A DNA stretch of 64,000 nucleotides, from positions 51,820-115,819 of the forward strand of contig CANDVA010000009.1 in NCBI GenBank assembly GCA_947389015.1, given 5' to 3'. The notes under the pieces were generated by a model, which was not told the DNA's origin, did not search any database, and saw only the letters and a program-made list of their open reading frames with translations. The DNA comes from an uncultured Clostridia bacterium. Lineage in GTDB: Bacteria; Bacillota; Clostridia; Oscillospirales; Ruminococcaceae. Both the position numbers and the translations under genes were made by a program. Positions 38,866-48,067 of this stretch are shown in pieces (the first letter of the stretch is position 1; each line of letters opens with the position of its first letter).

Positions 38866-40991
38866 ACGGAGAAAAGATGAACGGAAATTTTAGTTTGGCA
38901 AAGCGTGAAAATAATCCGCGGCGCGAGTTTATTATTGTAAATAAATTCCAGTCTAAACACTATCCCTCCGATCCCAAACAAACGGCATTGCATTGCGCTT
39001 TTCTTGGTAGGGAAATGGTCAAGAAATGCCCTCGGGGCAATTGCCTCGCAATAGTGTTTTCGGAAACGGCGGTCGGGATCGGCGCTCTTGCGGCTTCCGA
39101 ATTGGGCTCGCGTTGTTTTTTGCTCAGCACGACGCGTGAGGAACTGCCCGAATATTTTGAAAGGCTTTCTTTTGAAGAATCGCATAGTCATGCGCCTTTA
39201 CATACATTATGTACGCGCCCCGAAATTGATTTCGGGAATTTATCCCACGTGTTTCTGGTAGACGATGAGTTCACTACGGGAAACACCGCTGTTTCGCTTT
39301 ATAAAGCCATTTCAGCAAGGTGCAGCTGTCCGTTTACTGCCGTGTCGTTCATAGCGAGCAGCGAGAGCTGTAAGCGTTTGGAAGAAAACGGTATTAATAT
39401 TATTGCCGAGGAGCGTTTCGACGAAGCAAGTCTTATACAACCTCAACAAAAATTTGACGTGGATTTGGCGATAACAGATAAATTACCGGACTATGATATT
39501 ATCCTAAATTCGATTTTGGATATTCGTCTCGGGGTCAATTGCGGGGATTACTTTGACGAATGCAAACGACTTTGTAATACGGTTTTAGAACAATTAGCCG
39601 AGCCGATATCCGCAGCGCGTTCAATTGAGGTCGTCGGTACGGAGGAGCTATGTGTGCCGCCAATAACGCTTGGACTGTTTCTCTCCGAAAAGGGGATAAC
39701 CGTGCGGGTCCACGGCGTCACGCGAAGTCCCATGCTGCCGTCGCCGCAGGGGGATTATCCTATTCGTGAACGCGCCACGCTGACAAGCCTATACGATAAC
39801 CAGCGTAAGGTTTACATATATAATCGTTTCCGCAGCGATCTTACCATTGTTATGACAGACGCGGAAGATCCCGATAGCGGTGCGGTTTCACGGCTATGCG
39901 GAGCTTGCGGCGGCAGGCAGGTCGCGCTGGTGCGGTGGCGTGGGCATTCAATGCGCACTTCGCTTAACAATGCGGATTGTCGGCTGCTGCTCAAGGATAT
40001 TACGGGAATAATCGAACCAATGCCTCCAAGTGAACGAGAAACGCTTATTCACAAAGGCGTGCATTATTGTGAATTACTTCCTGCCGAGTACGAACCCTCC
40101 GAAGCGTATTTACAGCAATACAACGCGGGATTGCGGACATGGGGGAGGCAGACTGCGGAAGCGGCTCGCGCGGTCGCCGAGAAGATACTGGCGGCTAAAG
40201 GTGAAAACGTTGTCATTGTTTCGCTTGCTCGTGCGGGTACGCCTGTTGGGGTTTTGGTAAAACGCTATTTAAAGCGCTTTCACGGTATTGACTGTGCTCA
40301 TTATTCGGTGTCTGTAATTCGAGGGCGAGGGATTGACCGCAACGCTATGCGGTATATTCTGGCGCGGCATTCTGCCAAAAATATTCAATTTGTGGACGGC
40401 TGGACGGGCAAAGGTGCGATAACGAGGCAGTTAAATGAGGCGCTTGCAGAGTTCCCCGAGGTGGACAGTCGGCTCGCGGTGCTTGCCGACCCCGCGGGAG
40501 TATGCGAAATTTACGGTACACGCGACGATATTTTCATTCCGTGTTCGTGTCTGAACAGTGTGGTCTCGGGTTTGTTTTCGCGCACGGTACTTCGCTCCGA
40601 CTTGATTTCGGAAAGCGATTTTCACGGTGCGGCTTATTTTGAGAAACTGGAAAGATTTGACAAGCTCTATGAATTTATAGACTCTATTGAGCGAGAAATG
40701 GCTCTGCTGCCACCTTTCAAAGATTTTATTTGTGAACACGTCAATGGAGCGGGACTGGAGGAGACTCGCCAAATTGCACAAGAATTCGGTGTTTCCGATC
40801 TTAACCTTGTCAAGCCGAGCATTGGCGAAACGACACGTGTTTTACTCCGCAGAGTACCGCGGACGATACTTGTTAAATCGCTTGAAAGCCCTTTAACAAA
40901 GCATTTGCTTCAATTGGCTGAAGAAAAATCGGTACCCGTTCGTGAGTACCCGCTCAAGTGCTATGAAACTGTGGGGATCATTGATAATTAG
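38862..40991 (+). CDS. Multidomain phosphoribosyltransferase/TRSP - StiP (cysteine protease-like) - PELOTA-like fusion
   Basis: PRPP-binding-type VFLVDDEFTTGNTAVSLYKAI; TRSP motif HGVTRSPMLPS; StiP-like VVIVSLARAGTPVGVLVKRYLKRFHGIDCAHYSVSVIRGRGIDRNAMRYILARH...VDGWTGKGAITRQL; C-term TRVLLRRVPRTILVKSLESPLTKHLLQLAEEKSVPVREYPLKCYETVGIID. Confidence 0.8.
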   Translation: MNGEKMNGNFSLAKRENNPRREFIIVNKFQSKHYPSDPKQTALHCAFLGREMVKKCPRGNCLAIVFSETAVGIGALAASELGSRCFLLSTTREELPEYFERLSFEESHSHAPLHTLCTRPEIDFGNLSHVFLVDDEFTTGNTAVSLYKAISARCSCPFTAVSFIASSESCKRLEENGINIIAEERFDEASLIQPQQKFDVDLAITDKLPDYDIILNSILDIRLGVNCGDYFDECKRLCNTVLEQLAEPISAARSIEVVGTEELCVPPITLGLFLSEKGITVRVHGVTRSPMLPSPQGDYPIRERATLTSLYDNQRKVYIYNRFRSDLTIVMTDAEDPDSGAVSRLCGACGGRQVALVRWRGHSMRTSLNNADCRLLLKDITGIIEPMPPSERETLIHKGVHYCELLPAEYEPSEAYLQQYNAGLRTWGRQTAEAARAVAEKILAAKGENVVIVSLARAGTPVGVLVKRYLKRFHGIDCAHYSVSVIRGRGIDRNAMRYILARHSAKNIQFVDGWTGKGAITRQLNEALAEFPEVDSRLAVLADPAGVCEIYGTRDDIFIPCSCLNSVVSGLFSRTVLRSDLISESDFHGAAYFEKLERFDKLYEFIDSIEREMALLPPFKDFICEHVNGAGLEETRQIAQEFGVSDLNLVKPSIGETTRVLLRRVPRTILVKSLESPLTKHLLQLAEEKSVPVREYPLKCYETVGIIDN

Positions 40992-41020
40992 TAAAATTGC
41001 ATAAAGAAAAGGAGAAAAAT

Positions 41021-42268
41021 ATGACTGCATTTACAACAGCGGATATTCTGCTTCCGAGATTGTCCGCCGAGGGGATGAGCAAGTGGGCGGTTGTCGCGTG
41101 CGATCAGTACACGGGCGAGCCCGAATACTGGGAAAAGGTGCGCGGGATCGTCGGAGAAGCACCCTCCGCACTTGATCTGATACTTCCCGAGGCATATCTT
41201 GACAAGCTCGACTGCGGAGAACGTATTGCTACAATTCATGAAAATATGGCAAATTGCATGAAGAATGATTTGTTCAATGTGTATAACGACTGCTTTATAC
41301 TGACAAAGCGCACACAGGCTGATGGCAGGCTGCGTGTTGGCTTGGTTGGCGCTATTGATCTGGAGATGTACGACTACAATAAGGGGAGCAAGTCACAGGT
41401 TCGTGCGACCGAGGCTACCGTTGCGTCGCGAATTCCCCCGAGGGTAAAGATCCGCATGAACGCGCCGCTTGAGCTGCCGCATATCATGATCCTGATCGAT
41501 GATGTTCAAAATACCGTTATTGATCCGCTGCTAGAGAAAAGATTACAGACTGTATACGATTTTGAGCTTATGCAGAACGGCGGACATTTGGAGGGCGCGA
41601 TAGTCGATGGAGACAACGCTCGCGAGGTTTTAGCGGCTCTTGACAAGCTCGCCGATAAGAACGCGTTCAACAGGCGTTACGGTCTGCAAAACGAGGACGT
41701 TCTGCTCTATGCTATGGGCGACGGCAACCACTCGCTCGCAACAGCAAAAGAGTGCTACGAACAGAAAAAACGCGCAAACAGTCCCGACGCGCAGCTTGCC
41801 CGCTACGCACTTGTCGAGGTGGTAAACCTCCACTCGCCCGCACTGGAGTTTGAGGCTATACACAGAGTAATCACTGATGTGAATATCGACGACCTTATGT
41901 GCAAAATGACGAAAGCGCTCGGGCTTGGGAAAAGCGACGAACAGAAATTCTCAGTTGTCGTCGGAGATAAAACGCATACATTCGGCATAACAAAACCGAC
42001 ATCCAACCTCACAGTCGGTTCTCTTCAAACGTTTCTTGATGAGTATTTGCATGAGAATGACGGCAGAATCGACTACATACACGGCGAGGACGTTGTCCGC
42101 AGACTGTGCTCGGACGGCTCCGCGATTGGTTTTCTGTTGCCGTCGATGAAGAAATCGGAACTGTTCCCGACTGTTATCAAGGATGGAGCGCTCCCGCGAA
42201 AGACGTTTAGTATGGGGCACGCGCATGATAAACGGTTTTACTGCGAAGCTAGAATAATCAGAAAATAA
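41021..42268 (+). CDS. DUF1015 family protein (SerK-related fold)
   Basis: ILLPRLSAEGMSKWAVVACDQYTGEPEYWEKV...; LYAMGDGNHSLATAKECYE. ATG 41021 with SD aaggag. Confidence 0.88.
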   Translation: MTAFTTADILLPRLSAEGMSKWAVVACDQYTGEPEYWEKVRGIVGEAPSALDLILPEAYLDKLDCGERIATIHENMANCMKNDLFNVYNDCFILTKRTQADGRLRVGLVGAIDLEMYDYNKGSKSQVRATEATVASRIPPRVKIRMNAPLELPHIMILIDDVQNTVIDPLLEKRLQTVYDFELMQNGGHLEGAIVDGDNAREVLAALDKLADKNAFNRRYGLQNEDVLLYAMGDGNHSLATAKECYEQKKRANSPDAQLARYALVEVVNLHSPALEFEAIHRVITDVNIDDLMCKMTKALGLGKSDEQKFSVVVGDKTHTFGITKPTSNLTVGSLQTFLDEYLHENDGRIDYIHGEDVVRRLCSDGSAIGFLLPSMKKSELFPTVIKDGALPRKTFSMGHAHDKRFYCEARIIRK

Positions 42269-42294
42269 CGAATTGTATATTCGAGGACGATTTT

Positions 42295-42708
42295 ATGTGG
42301 TTTGTTTATGCTTTGTTATCGGCGGTTTTTGCGGCGCTTACCTCAATTCTGGCAAAGGTTGGGATTGACGGCGTGAATTCAAAGCTTGCTACTGCTATCC
42401 GCACCGTTGTCGTGGTCGCAATGGCTTGGGGAATGGTATTTATAACCAACACGCAGGGCGGGCTGTCGGAAATACCGCGGAAAAGCTGGATATTCCTGAT
42501 ACTGTCGGGGCTGGCAACGGGCGGCTCGTGGCTGTGCTACTACCGCGCGGTGCAGCTCGGCGAAGTGTCTAAGGTCGCGCCGATAGACAAGCTCAGCGTG
42601 GTATTTACGATGGTGCTGGCGGCAATTTTTCTGCATGAGGAGCTGACTGTCAAGACGATTATCGGCTGTCTGCTTATTGCTGCGGGAACGCTTATTATGG
42701 TGCTTTGA
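42295..42708 (+). CDS. EamA/DMT-type transporter, half-size (137 aa)
   Basis: MWFVYALLSAVFAALTSILAKVGIDGVNSKLATAIRTVVVVAMAWGMVF...IDKLSVVFTMVLAAIFLHEELTVKTIIGCLLIAAGTLIMVL. Confidence 0.92.
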   Translation: MWFVYALLSAVFAALTSILAKVGIDGVNSKLATAIRTVVVVAMAWGMVFITNTQGGLSEIPRKSWIFLILSGLATGGSWLCYYRAVQLGEVSKVAPIDKLSVVFTMVLAAIFLHEELTVKTIIGCLLIAAGTLIMVL

Positions 42709-42717
42709 GGTGATATT

Positions 42718-43305
42718 ATGAAATACAAATGTCCGTGCTGCGGATTTTATACGTTTGACGAACCGCTTGACAACGCGATCGGGGATATCTGCCCCGTGTG
42801 CTACTGGGAGATAGACGTGTTTGTCCGCGATGAGGATAAGCCGAGCGGAGCAAATCATGGACTGTCGCTGCGGAAATGCCGCGATAACTATTTCAGTTAC
42901 GGCGCGTGTACCGAGGAAATGGCGAAGTACACCCGCAGTCCGCTTGGCAGCGAGCTCAGCGCCGACGGCAAGCGGCGGAAGTTTTTTGAAACCGGTATTG
43001 ACGGCGGCTGCTACGACGAATTTGTCAAGGGAAAATGGGACGGCGAAACACATTGGAGCGCCGAATCTCTTTTTCTTGACGACGATTGGTTCGACATACT
43101 CGGATTATATAAAAATATTTTCAGTAAGGTCTTTGAGGTATACAACCGCTGGGGTCCCAATCGGATCACGCGTGAGGACTGGAATAAGATTTACGAGCTT
43201 TCCAAAAAATGCGGCGGCGCGGTCGCGGAACTGTTCGACGAGCTTGCTCCGTGGGCAGAGGAAAATTTTGTCGAGTTTGAAGAGTTCTGGATGCTGGGAG
43301 TTTAG
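42718..43305 (+). CDS. CPCC-type cysteine-rich domain protein
   Basis: MKYKCPCCGFYTFDEPLDNAIGDICPVCYWEID. Confidence 0.85.
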   Translation: MKYKCPCCGFYTFDEPLDNAIGDICPVCYWEIDVFVRDEDKPSGANHGLSLRKCRDNYFSYGACTEEMAKYTRSPLGSELSADGKRRKFFETGIDGGCYDEFVKGKWDGETHWSAESLFLDDDWFDILGLYKNIFSKVFEVYNRWGPNRITREDWNKIYELSKKCGGAVAELFDELAPWAEENFVEFEEFWMLGV

Positions 43306-43314
43306 GATGATAAA

Positions 43315-43686
43315 ATGGAGCTTTCACTTTTTTTCAAGAGCGTTATCGATCAGGAGCGCGCGGCGGTCGTCATCTGCAATTTGCAGCACGAGATAATCTA
43401 TATGAATGCGGCGGCTGTCGAGCGCTACAAAAAGCACGGCGATCTTCTCGGAAAGAGTCTGCTCGATTGTCACTCGCCCGCGTCCAATGAAGCAATAAAG
43501 CGCGTTATCTCATGGTTTGCCGCCGATAACGCGCATAATATCGTATATACCTTTCATAACGAAAAGGAAAACAAGGACGTGTACATGGTCGCGCTCCGCG
43601 GCGAGGACGGCACTCTTATCGGCTACTACGAAAAGCACGAGTACCGCACCGTTGAGACCATGCCGCTGTACGAGCTCGCGGATTAA
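43315..43686 (+). CDS. Single PAS-like sensor domain protein
   Basis: ERAAVVICNLQHEIIYMNAAAVERYKKHGDLLGKSLLDCHSPASNEAIKRV...; stop overlaps the convergent GH27 stop. Confidence 0.75.
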   Translation: MELSLFFKSVIDQERAAVVICNLQHEIIYMNAAAVERYKKHGDLLGKSLLDCHSPASNEAIKRVISWFAADNAHNIVYTFHNEKENKDVYMVALRGEDGTLIGYYEKHEYRTVETMPLYELAD

Positions 43687-44942
43687 ATCAGCTTATACGC
43701 CTTTGCGCCGTGCGGAGAGATCTGCACGATGAGCTTTTCCGCAAGCTGCTCGGTCTTGCCAGACCACAGCTCCTCTACGGTCACGGGCTGTTCAAGCTCA
43801 AGGTCGGAAAGCGATATTTCAACCGTTCCGATTGTCTCGCCCGCGTTGAACACAGCGGTGTACTGACCGCCGTCGGCACACTGCGCCGCCCAGAGAATAA
43901 ATTCGTTTCCGCCTAATGTGCGCCGCCACACCTGATGTGAATGCCGTGCCGACCTGTGCATAGCAATAATTCGCTCGTTGGTGAGCAGACTCATCGTAAA
44001 TTCGTCAAAGCCCGTCATCTCACCGCCTATCATCAGCGGCGAGCGGAATATGCTCCAGAGGGTCAGCATGGTGATCTGCTCATTTTCAGTGAATTTCGTG
44101 CGGTTCGACTTGTCGTAATCCTGCAAGATCGGACCTATCGGCAGCATATCCGCGTCCGGGAAATGCCCCGCGCCCGCGTGTATCGACCATTTCTCGGCGC
44201 GTTCGAACATCGCGTACAGCAGCTCCCACTTATCCCAGAAATCGTCGGTAATACGCCACATATTGGCAACACGCTTGTACAGCTCCGCCTTTTCGAGCAG
44301 CGCGGGTCCCGGCGACAGGCTCAGCACCATTTCCCGACCGCAGCCGCGAAGCGCTTCGCTCAGCATTACCAGCTCCTGTTCCTCGTGAGGGAGCTCGCGG
44401 CATATATCGTCGCACTTGATAAAGTCTACACCCCACGACGCATACAGCTCGAAAATGCTGTCATAGTACGCGCGGGCACCGTCCTTGGACGGGTTAACGC
44501 CGTACATATCGGTATTCCACGCGCAAATGCTCGCGGTTTTGGCAATATCGCGGGCGGTCTTGTCGGTACCCTTGACCTTGCAGTCGCCGTGAACGGCTTG
44601 ACGTGGAATTCCGCGCATTATATGGATACCGAACTTCAGCCCAAGCGAGTGAATATACTCGGCAAGCGGCGCGAAGCCCTTTCCGCCTGCCGACGACGGA
44701 AAGCGGTTCTCAGCGGGCAGCAGCCGTCCGTATTCGTCCATACAAAGGTCGGCGAACGGGCGGTATTCGTGTGATTTGGCGTTCGGTTCATACCACTGAA
44801 TATCGACAACTATGTATTCCCAGCCGTATTTTTTCAGGTTTGCAGACATAAACTCCGCGTTTTTTCGTACCGTCTCCTCCGTGACAGACGCTCCGTAGCA
44901 GTCCCAGCTGTTCCAGCCCATGGGCGGTGTTTTCACAATCAT
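43683..44942 (-). CDS. Alpha-galactosidase/GH27 family glycoside hydrolase
   Basis: PPMGWNSWDCYGASVTEETVRKNAEFMSANLKKYGWEYIVVDIQWYEP...GVDFIKCDDI...WRITDDFWDKWELL. Confidence 0.93.
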   Translation of the reverse strand: MIVKTPPMGWNSWDCYGASVTEETVRKNAEFMSANLKKYGWEYIVVDIQWYEPNAKSHEYRPFADLCMDEYGRLLPAENRFPSSAGGKGFAPLAEYIHSLGLKFGIHIMRGIPRQAVHGDCKVKGTDKTARDIAKTASICAWNTDMYGVNPSKDGARAYYDSIFELYASWGVDFIKCDDICRELPHEEQELVMLSEALRGCGREMVLSLSPGPALLEKAELYKRVANMWRITDDFWDKWELLYAMFERAEKWSIHAGAGHFPDADMLPIGPILQDYDKSNRTKFTENEQITMLTLWSIFRSPLMIGGEMTGFDEFTMSLLTNERIIAMHRSARHSHQVWRRTLGGNEFILWAAQCADGGQYTAVFNAGETIGTVEISLSDLELEQPVTVEELWSGKTEQLAEKLIVQISPHGAKAYKLI

Positions 44943-45007
44943 TGCAGTTACCTCCGATTTTCATTTGTTTTACAGAATTATAGCTTTTTTCCGAAAAATT
45001 TCAAAAT

Positions 45008-46123
45008 TTACAGCTTATCGGCATAATACGCAAGAATAAGCTCGGTAACTCGACCGTAACTCAATCCTCCGTCGGCTACGCCCTGCACCTTGATAAAGCT
45101 GTCGTTGACAGCTCCCGAGACCTGAGAGACCGATACCGATACATTGCCGACCTTTAACTCGACCTCGTGATCGTGTATGTACTTGTTTTCGGCACTGAAA
45201 TCGGCGATCATCTCGGGAGAGAGCATATCATGAGCTTGCTGCCACATATCAATATCGTAGGCGAAAAGCGCGTTTGAACAGTACTTGAAAGCCTCCATAT
45301 ATCCGGAGTAACGGAATTCGGGGTATTCGCTGTTGATACAGGAGAGGAAGGCAAGGAAGTTGCACTCATTCTCGAATGCGATACCGCGAGAGTGTGCGCT
45401 TTCGTGAGCAGCGGTATACGGTATTGAAAAGTCGGGCTGCGCAGTGTTCACATTGCACTCCGCAAAGAACGGAAAATACATTCCCGTTATATGAGTATAC
45501 GACCACGGTTCCGAGAGCATAACGGGCTTTTGCCGCCATATCGCCGTCCATAGGAACGGGTATTCGCCGATCAGCTTATCGTAGCCGCTGCCCGTGCGCG
45601 TCAGCTCCTCGTAAATGCTTTCGGAGAAGCGCATACAGCCGTTCTCGTCGACCTCAAGCTCCGCATGAGCCTTCGCCGCACCCTTAGCGAGCTCCCCGCA
45701 CACCGCGAGCAGGAACTCGGGAGTTTTTTTTGAAGTGTCAAGCTCCATTATCCGCTCCACAGGATACCGATAGTAATTCGCGCCGTGGCAGATCATATAC
45801 ATAAGGCTAGCGAACGACAGCACACCGCAGAGGAAGCGTCCCGCGCTCAGCAGGGTCTTTCCGCGCTTTTTTCCCTTTTTTAACTTGACGATCAGCAGTA
45901 CGATAAGTAATATCACCAACGGCGCCGCAAGTACGACAAGAAGCTCTGTGAGCGATATCGGAATAAGCGATGTGATAAATCCTACCGGCACTGTGACGAT
46001 CTTGAACAGTCCACGCGAGCACACATATTCGGTAAAATCCGGAAAATACGGCAGTATAAAATACATTGCCGCAGCTAATATCATCGGGATAAATATCCAT
46101 GCTGTTTTAATAAACTTTTTCAT
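45008..46123 (-). CDS. DUF3810-family membrane protein with HExxH-type metalloprotease motif
   Basis: N-terminal TM helices; YTAAHESAHSRGIAFENECNFLAFLSC. Confidence 0.82.
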   Translation of the reverse strand: MKKFIKTAWIFIPMILAAAMYFILPYFPDFTEYVCSRGLFKIVTVPVGFITSLIPISLTELLVVLAAPLVILLIVLLIVKLKKGKKRGKTLLSAGRFLCGVLSFASLMYMICHGANYYRYPVERIMELDTSKKTPEFLLAVCGELAKGAAKAHAELEVDENGCMRFSESIYEELTRTGSGYDKLIGEYPFLWTAIWRQKPVMLSEPWSYTHITGMYFPFFAECNVNTAQPDFSIPYTAAHESAHSRGIAFENECNFLAFLSCINSEYPEFRYSGYMEAFKYCSNALFAYDIDMWQQAHDMLSPEMIADFSAENKYIHDHEVELKVGNVSVSVSQVSGAVNDSFIKVQGVADGGLSYGRVTELILAYYADKL

Positions 46124-46190
46124 TGCCTATCCTTTCAGTAGAATTTCAAGTGTGTTTTTTGTGTACTTTTCACAAAAAAACATAAAAATT

Positions 46191-46219
46191 TTGCCATTGA
46201 GTATATTTTGTGCTAAAAT
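46191..46219 (+). promoter_or_regulatory. Promoter (TTGCCA-N17-TAAAAT)
   Basis: TTGCCA ttgagtatattttgtgc TAAAAT ahead of the gene at 46259. Confidence 0.55.
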
Positions 46220-46258
46220 ATAGATGGGTTAAAATATTCCTTAAAAGAAGGTGATCTC

Positions 46259-46843
46259 GTGAGGTTTTCAGAAACCGAGACCGATTGGCTATCCGAATAT
46301 CTTCAGGATATCGAGACTGCCAATAAAGAGCTTATCGAAAAGAATTTCTTCGCCGAACCCAAATCTGTGATCTGCGATATTTATGTCCTGCCCTCACACA
46401 ACCACCAGACCTTTTATGGGAAACTGACCGCTGAACGCGGCTTTTATAAGATTATATTTGCCAAGGCTATACAAAACTCGATTTGGTTTTCCGAGCCGAT
46501 CTATATGTACCGTTTCGAGGAGGCTAAGCGCTTTGAGAATCACCCGATGAAGAAAGGGCGCATTGTCTGCCGTGCTAAGCTTATGGACAAGGCGCTGATA
46601 AATCGTCTGCTGTTCACAGTCGAAAAGCTTTCCGACTGTCAGCCCGACGAGACGGTCTCGCCGACGCTTGACGGTGTATTCACGGCTGTACGAATGTACG
46701 AAAACGGCATTATTTCACGAAAAATTATGTACACCGATCCCGAAAAGCTTTTGTTCCGCAGCGTCTCGGATAATCGGGAATCAGTGGAGTTTCTCAGAAA
46801 TCTTTACCTGTCTATTGAAAAAATCATTGGGATAGGCGACTGA
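46259..46843 (+). CDS. Hypothetical protein (DUF6145-like, conserved in clostridia)
   Basis: GTG start with SD gaaggtg; RFSETETDWLSEYLQDIETANKELIEKNFFAEPKSVICDIYVLPSHNHQTFYGKLTAERGFYKIIFAKAIQ. Confidence 0.7.
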   Translation: MRFSETETDWLSEYLQDIETANKELIEKNFFAEPKSVICDIYVLPSHNHQTFYGKLTAERGFYKIIFAKAIQNSIWFSEPIYMYRFEEAKRFENHPMKKGRIVCRAKLMDKALINRLLFTVEKLSDCQPDETVSPTLDGVFTAVRMYENGIISRKIMYTDPEKLLFRSVSDNRESVEFLRNLYLSIEKIIGIGD

Positions 46844-46987
46844 AAAAACTGCCGTTCGTTTGCTAGGGTGGTTTTTTCTTATGTTACCGCATACGATCGA
46901 TTCGGCATTTCCAAAATAGAATCAGCAAACCGCACTTCTACACGGTTTGCTAATAACAATTATGGTGACTCCTACGGAAATTAGAAA

Positions 46988-47157
46988 TCCTGTATTGTTT
47001 TTGGAAAAGTGGTATCGTCCTTAATCCATTCTATAACGCCAACAACTTTGTAAACGTATCTTGTTTCATTTGAGCTACCGTACACAACTCTACGAAAACG
47101 CCGCCGTGTTGACGTTTTTAAATACTTAACATACCGCTTCCTTTGGAGTTTCCTTGC
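46988..47157 (-). pseudogene. Open frame remnant, unknown origin
   Basis: Reverse-strand frame without recognisable start: ARKLQRKRYVKYLKTSTRRRFRRVVYGSSNETRYVYKVVGVIEWIKDDTTFPKTIQDF*. Confidence 0.3.
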
Positions 47158-47278
47158 CAAGCGTGATTATCGGTATCTTGTATTGCATTGTCTAAATTAT
47201 AACATTTGTGTTGAAATCCGTGAATCCTTGTAATGTATTTGTTGTTAGTCTGTATGGCTTTCTCCTTTTGATTAGCCG

Positions 47279-47506
47279 TTAAATGTTGGTTCGCTCTAAA
47301 ATATCACCATAGCGAGTTAGCTTAAATTTCGTATTCACATCGACAAATTTACAAATTTCTTTTTCAAACTGCCTAACGGTCTCTCCGCAATTTACAAATG
47401 GCATTTGCGTCGGACGTTCAGGGATTCCGTTATTCTCTCTATCAATTACCCATTTGTCCAATTCTGTATCATTGAGCTTCGGTATATTAGGATGTTGGTG
47501 CTTCAT
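47279..47506 (-). CDS. Small hypothetical protein (75 aa)
   Basis: MKHQHPNIPKLNDTELDKWVIDRENNGIPERPTQMPFVNCGETVRQFEKEICKFVDVNTKFKLTRYGDILERTNI. Confidence 0.4.
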   Translation of the reverse strand: MKHQHPNIPKLNDTELDKWVIDRENNGIPERPTQMPFVNCGETVRQFEKEICKFVDVNTKFKLTRYGDILERTNI

Positions 47507-47686
47507 ACATATACCTTACCAACTTCTTTCTCAACGAACTAAGCATAAAATATTACTTTTTTATATTATAGCAGAACTTTCGTCAAAAGTCAACCGATAT
47601 TTAAATTGGTTTACGAAAACTGATGTTGTATAATAAAACTTGACACGATTATTACAAATAAGTATAAAGAAAGGGGCGGTGTCAAG

Positions 47687-47878
47687 ATGAGACAAACAAG
47701 AAGTTACGACAAGGAGTATAAGGTACAAGCGGTAAAATTGGCGAAATCCAGTGGAACGAAAGCAGCGGCAGCGAAGTTGGGGATGCCATAGAGAACGCTT
47801 AGCGGATGGGTATACAAGGCTAAAAGCGAACATATGGATTTGTGGCTTGGAGAAGGCGGAGTTATTCTATTCTTTTGA
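47687..47878 (+). pseudogene. Degraded IS3-type transposase OrfA fragment
   Basis: MRQTRSYDKEYKVQAVKLAKSSGTKAAAAKLGMP*RTLSGWVYKAKSEHMDLWLGEGGVILFF*: HTH N-terminus of IS3 OrfA with in-frame TAG at 47789. Confidence 0.75.
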
Positions 47879-48067
47879 GAAAATTGTGTAAAGTAATTTT
47901 GATAAAATCAACGTGAGATCGAGGTCGCGGCGAGGGTTGGCGGCTTTTTATGGAATACGTCTGGGCGTTACGGGAAAGAGGCGTTAAGTGGTTTCTGTTG
48001 TTTTGCCGCGGTTTACCTCTATATATAAATAATTTTTCACACGTGACGGCGTCCCGTCTTTTGCAGT

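Noticed and set aside
46905-46960. agcaaaccgcacttctacacggtttgct hairpin as a novel RNA
   Set aside because: Short stem-loop most simply explained as a terminator after the 46259-46843 gene.
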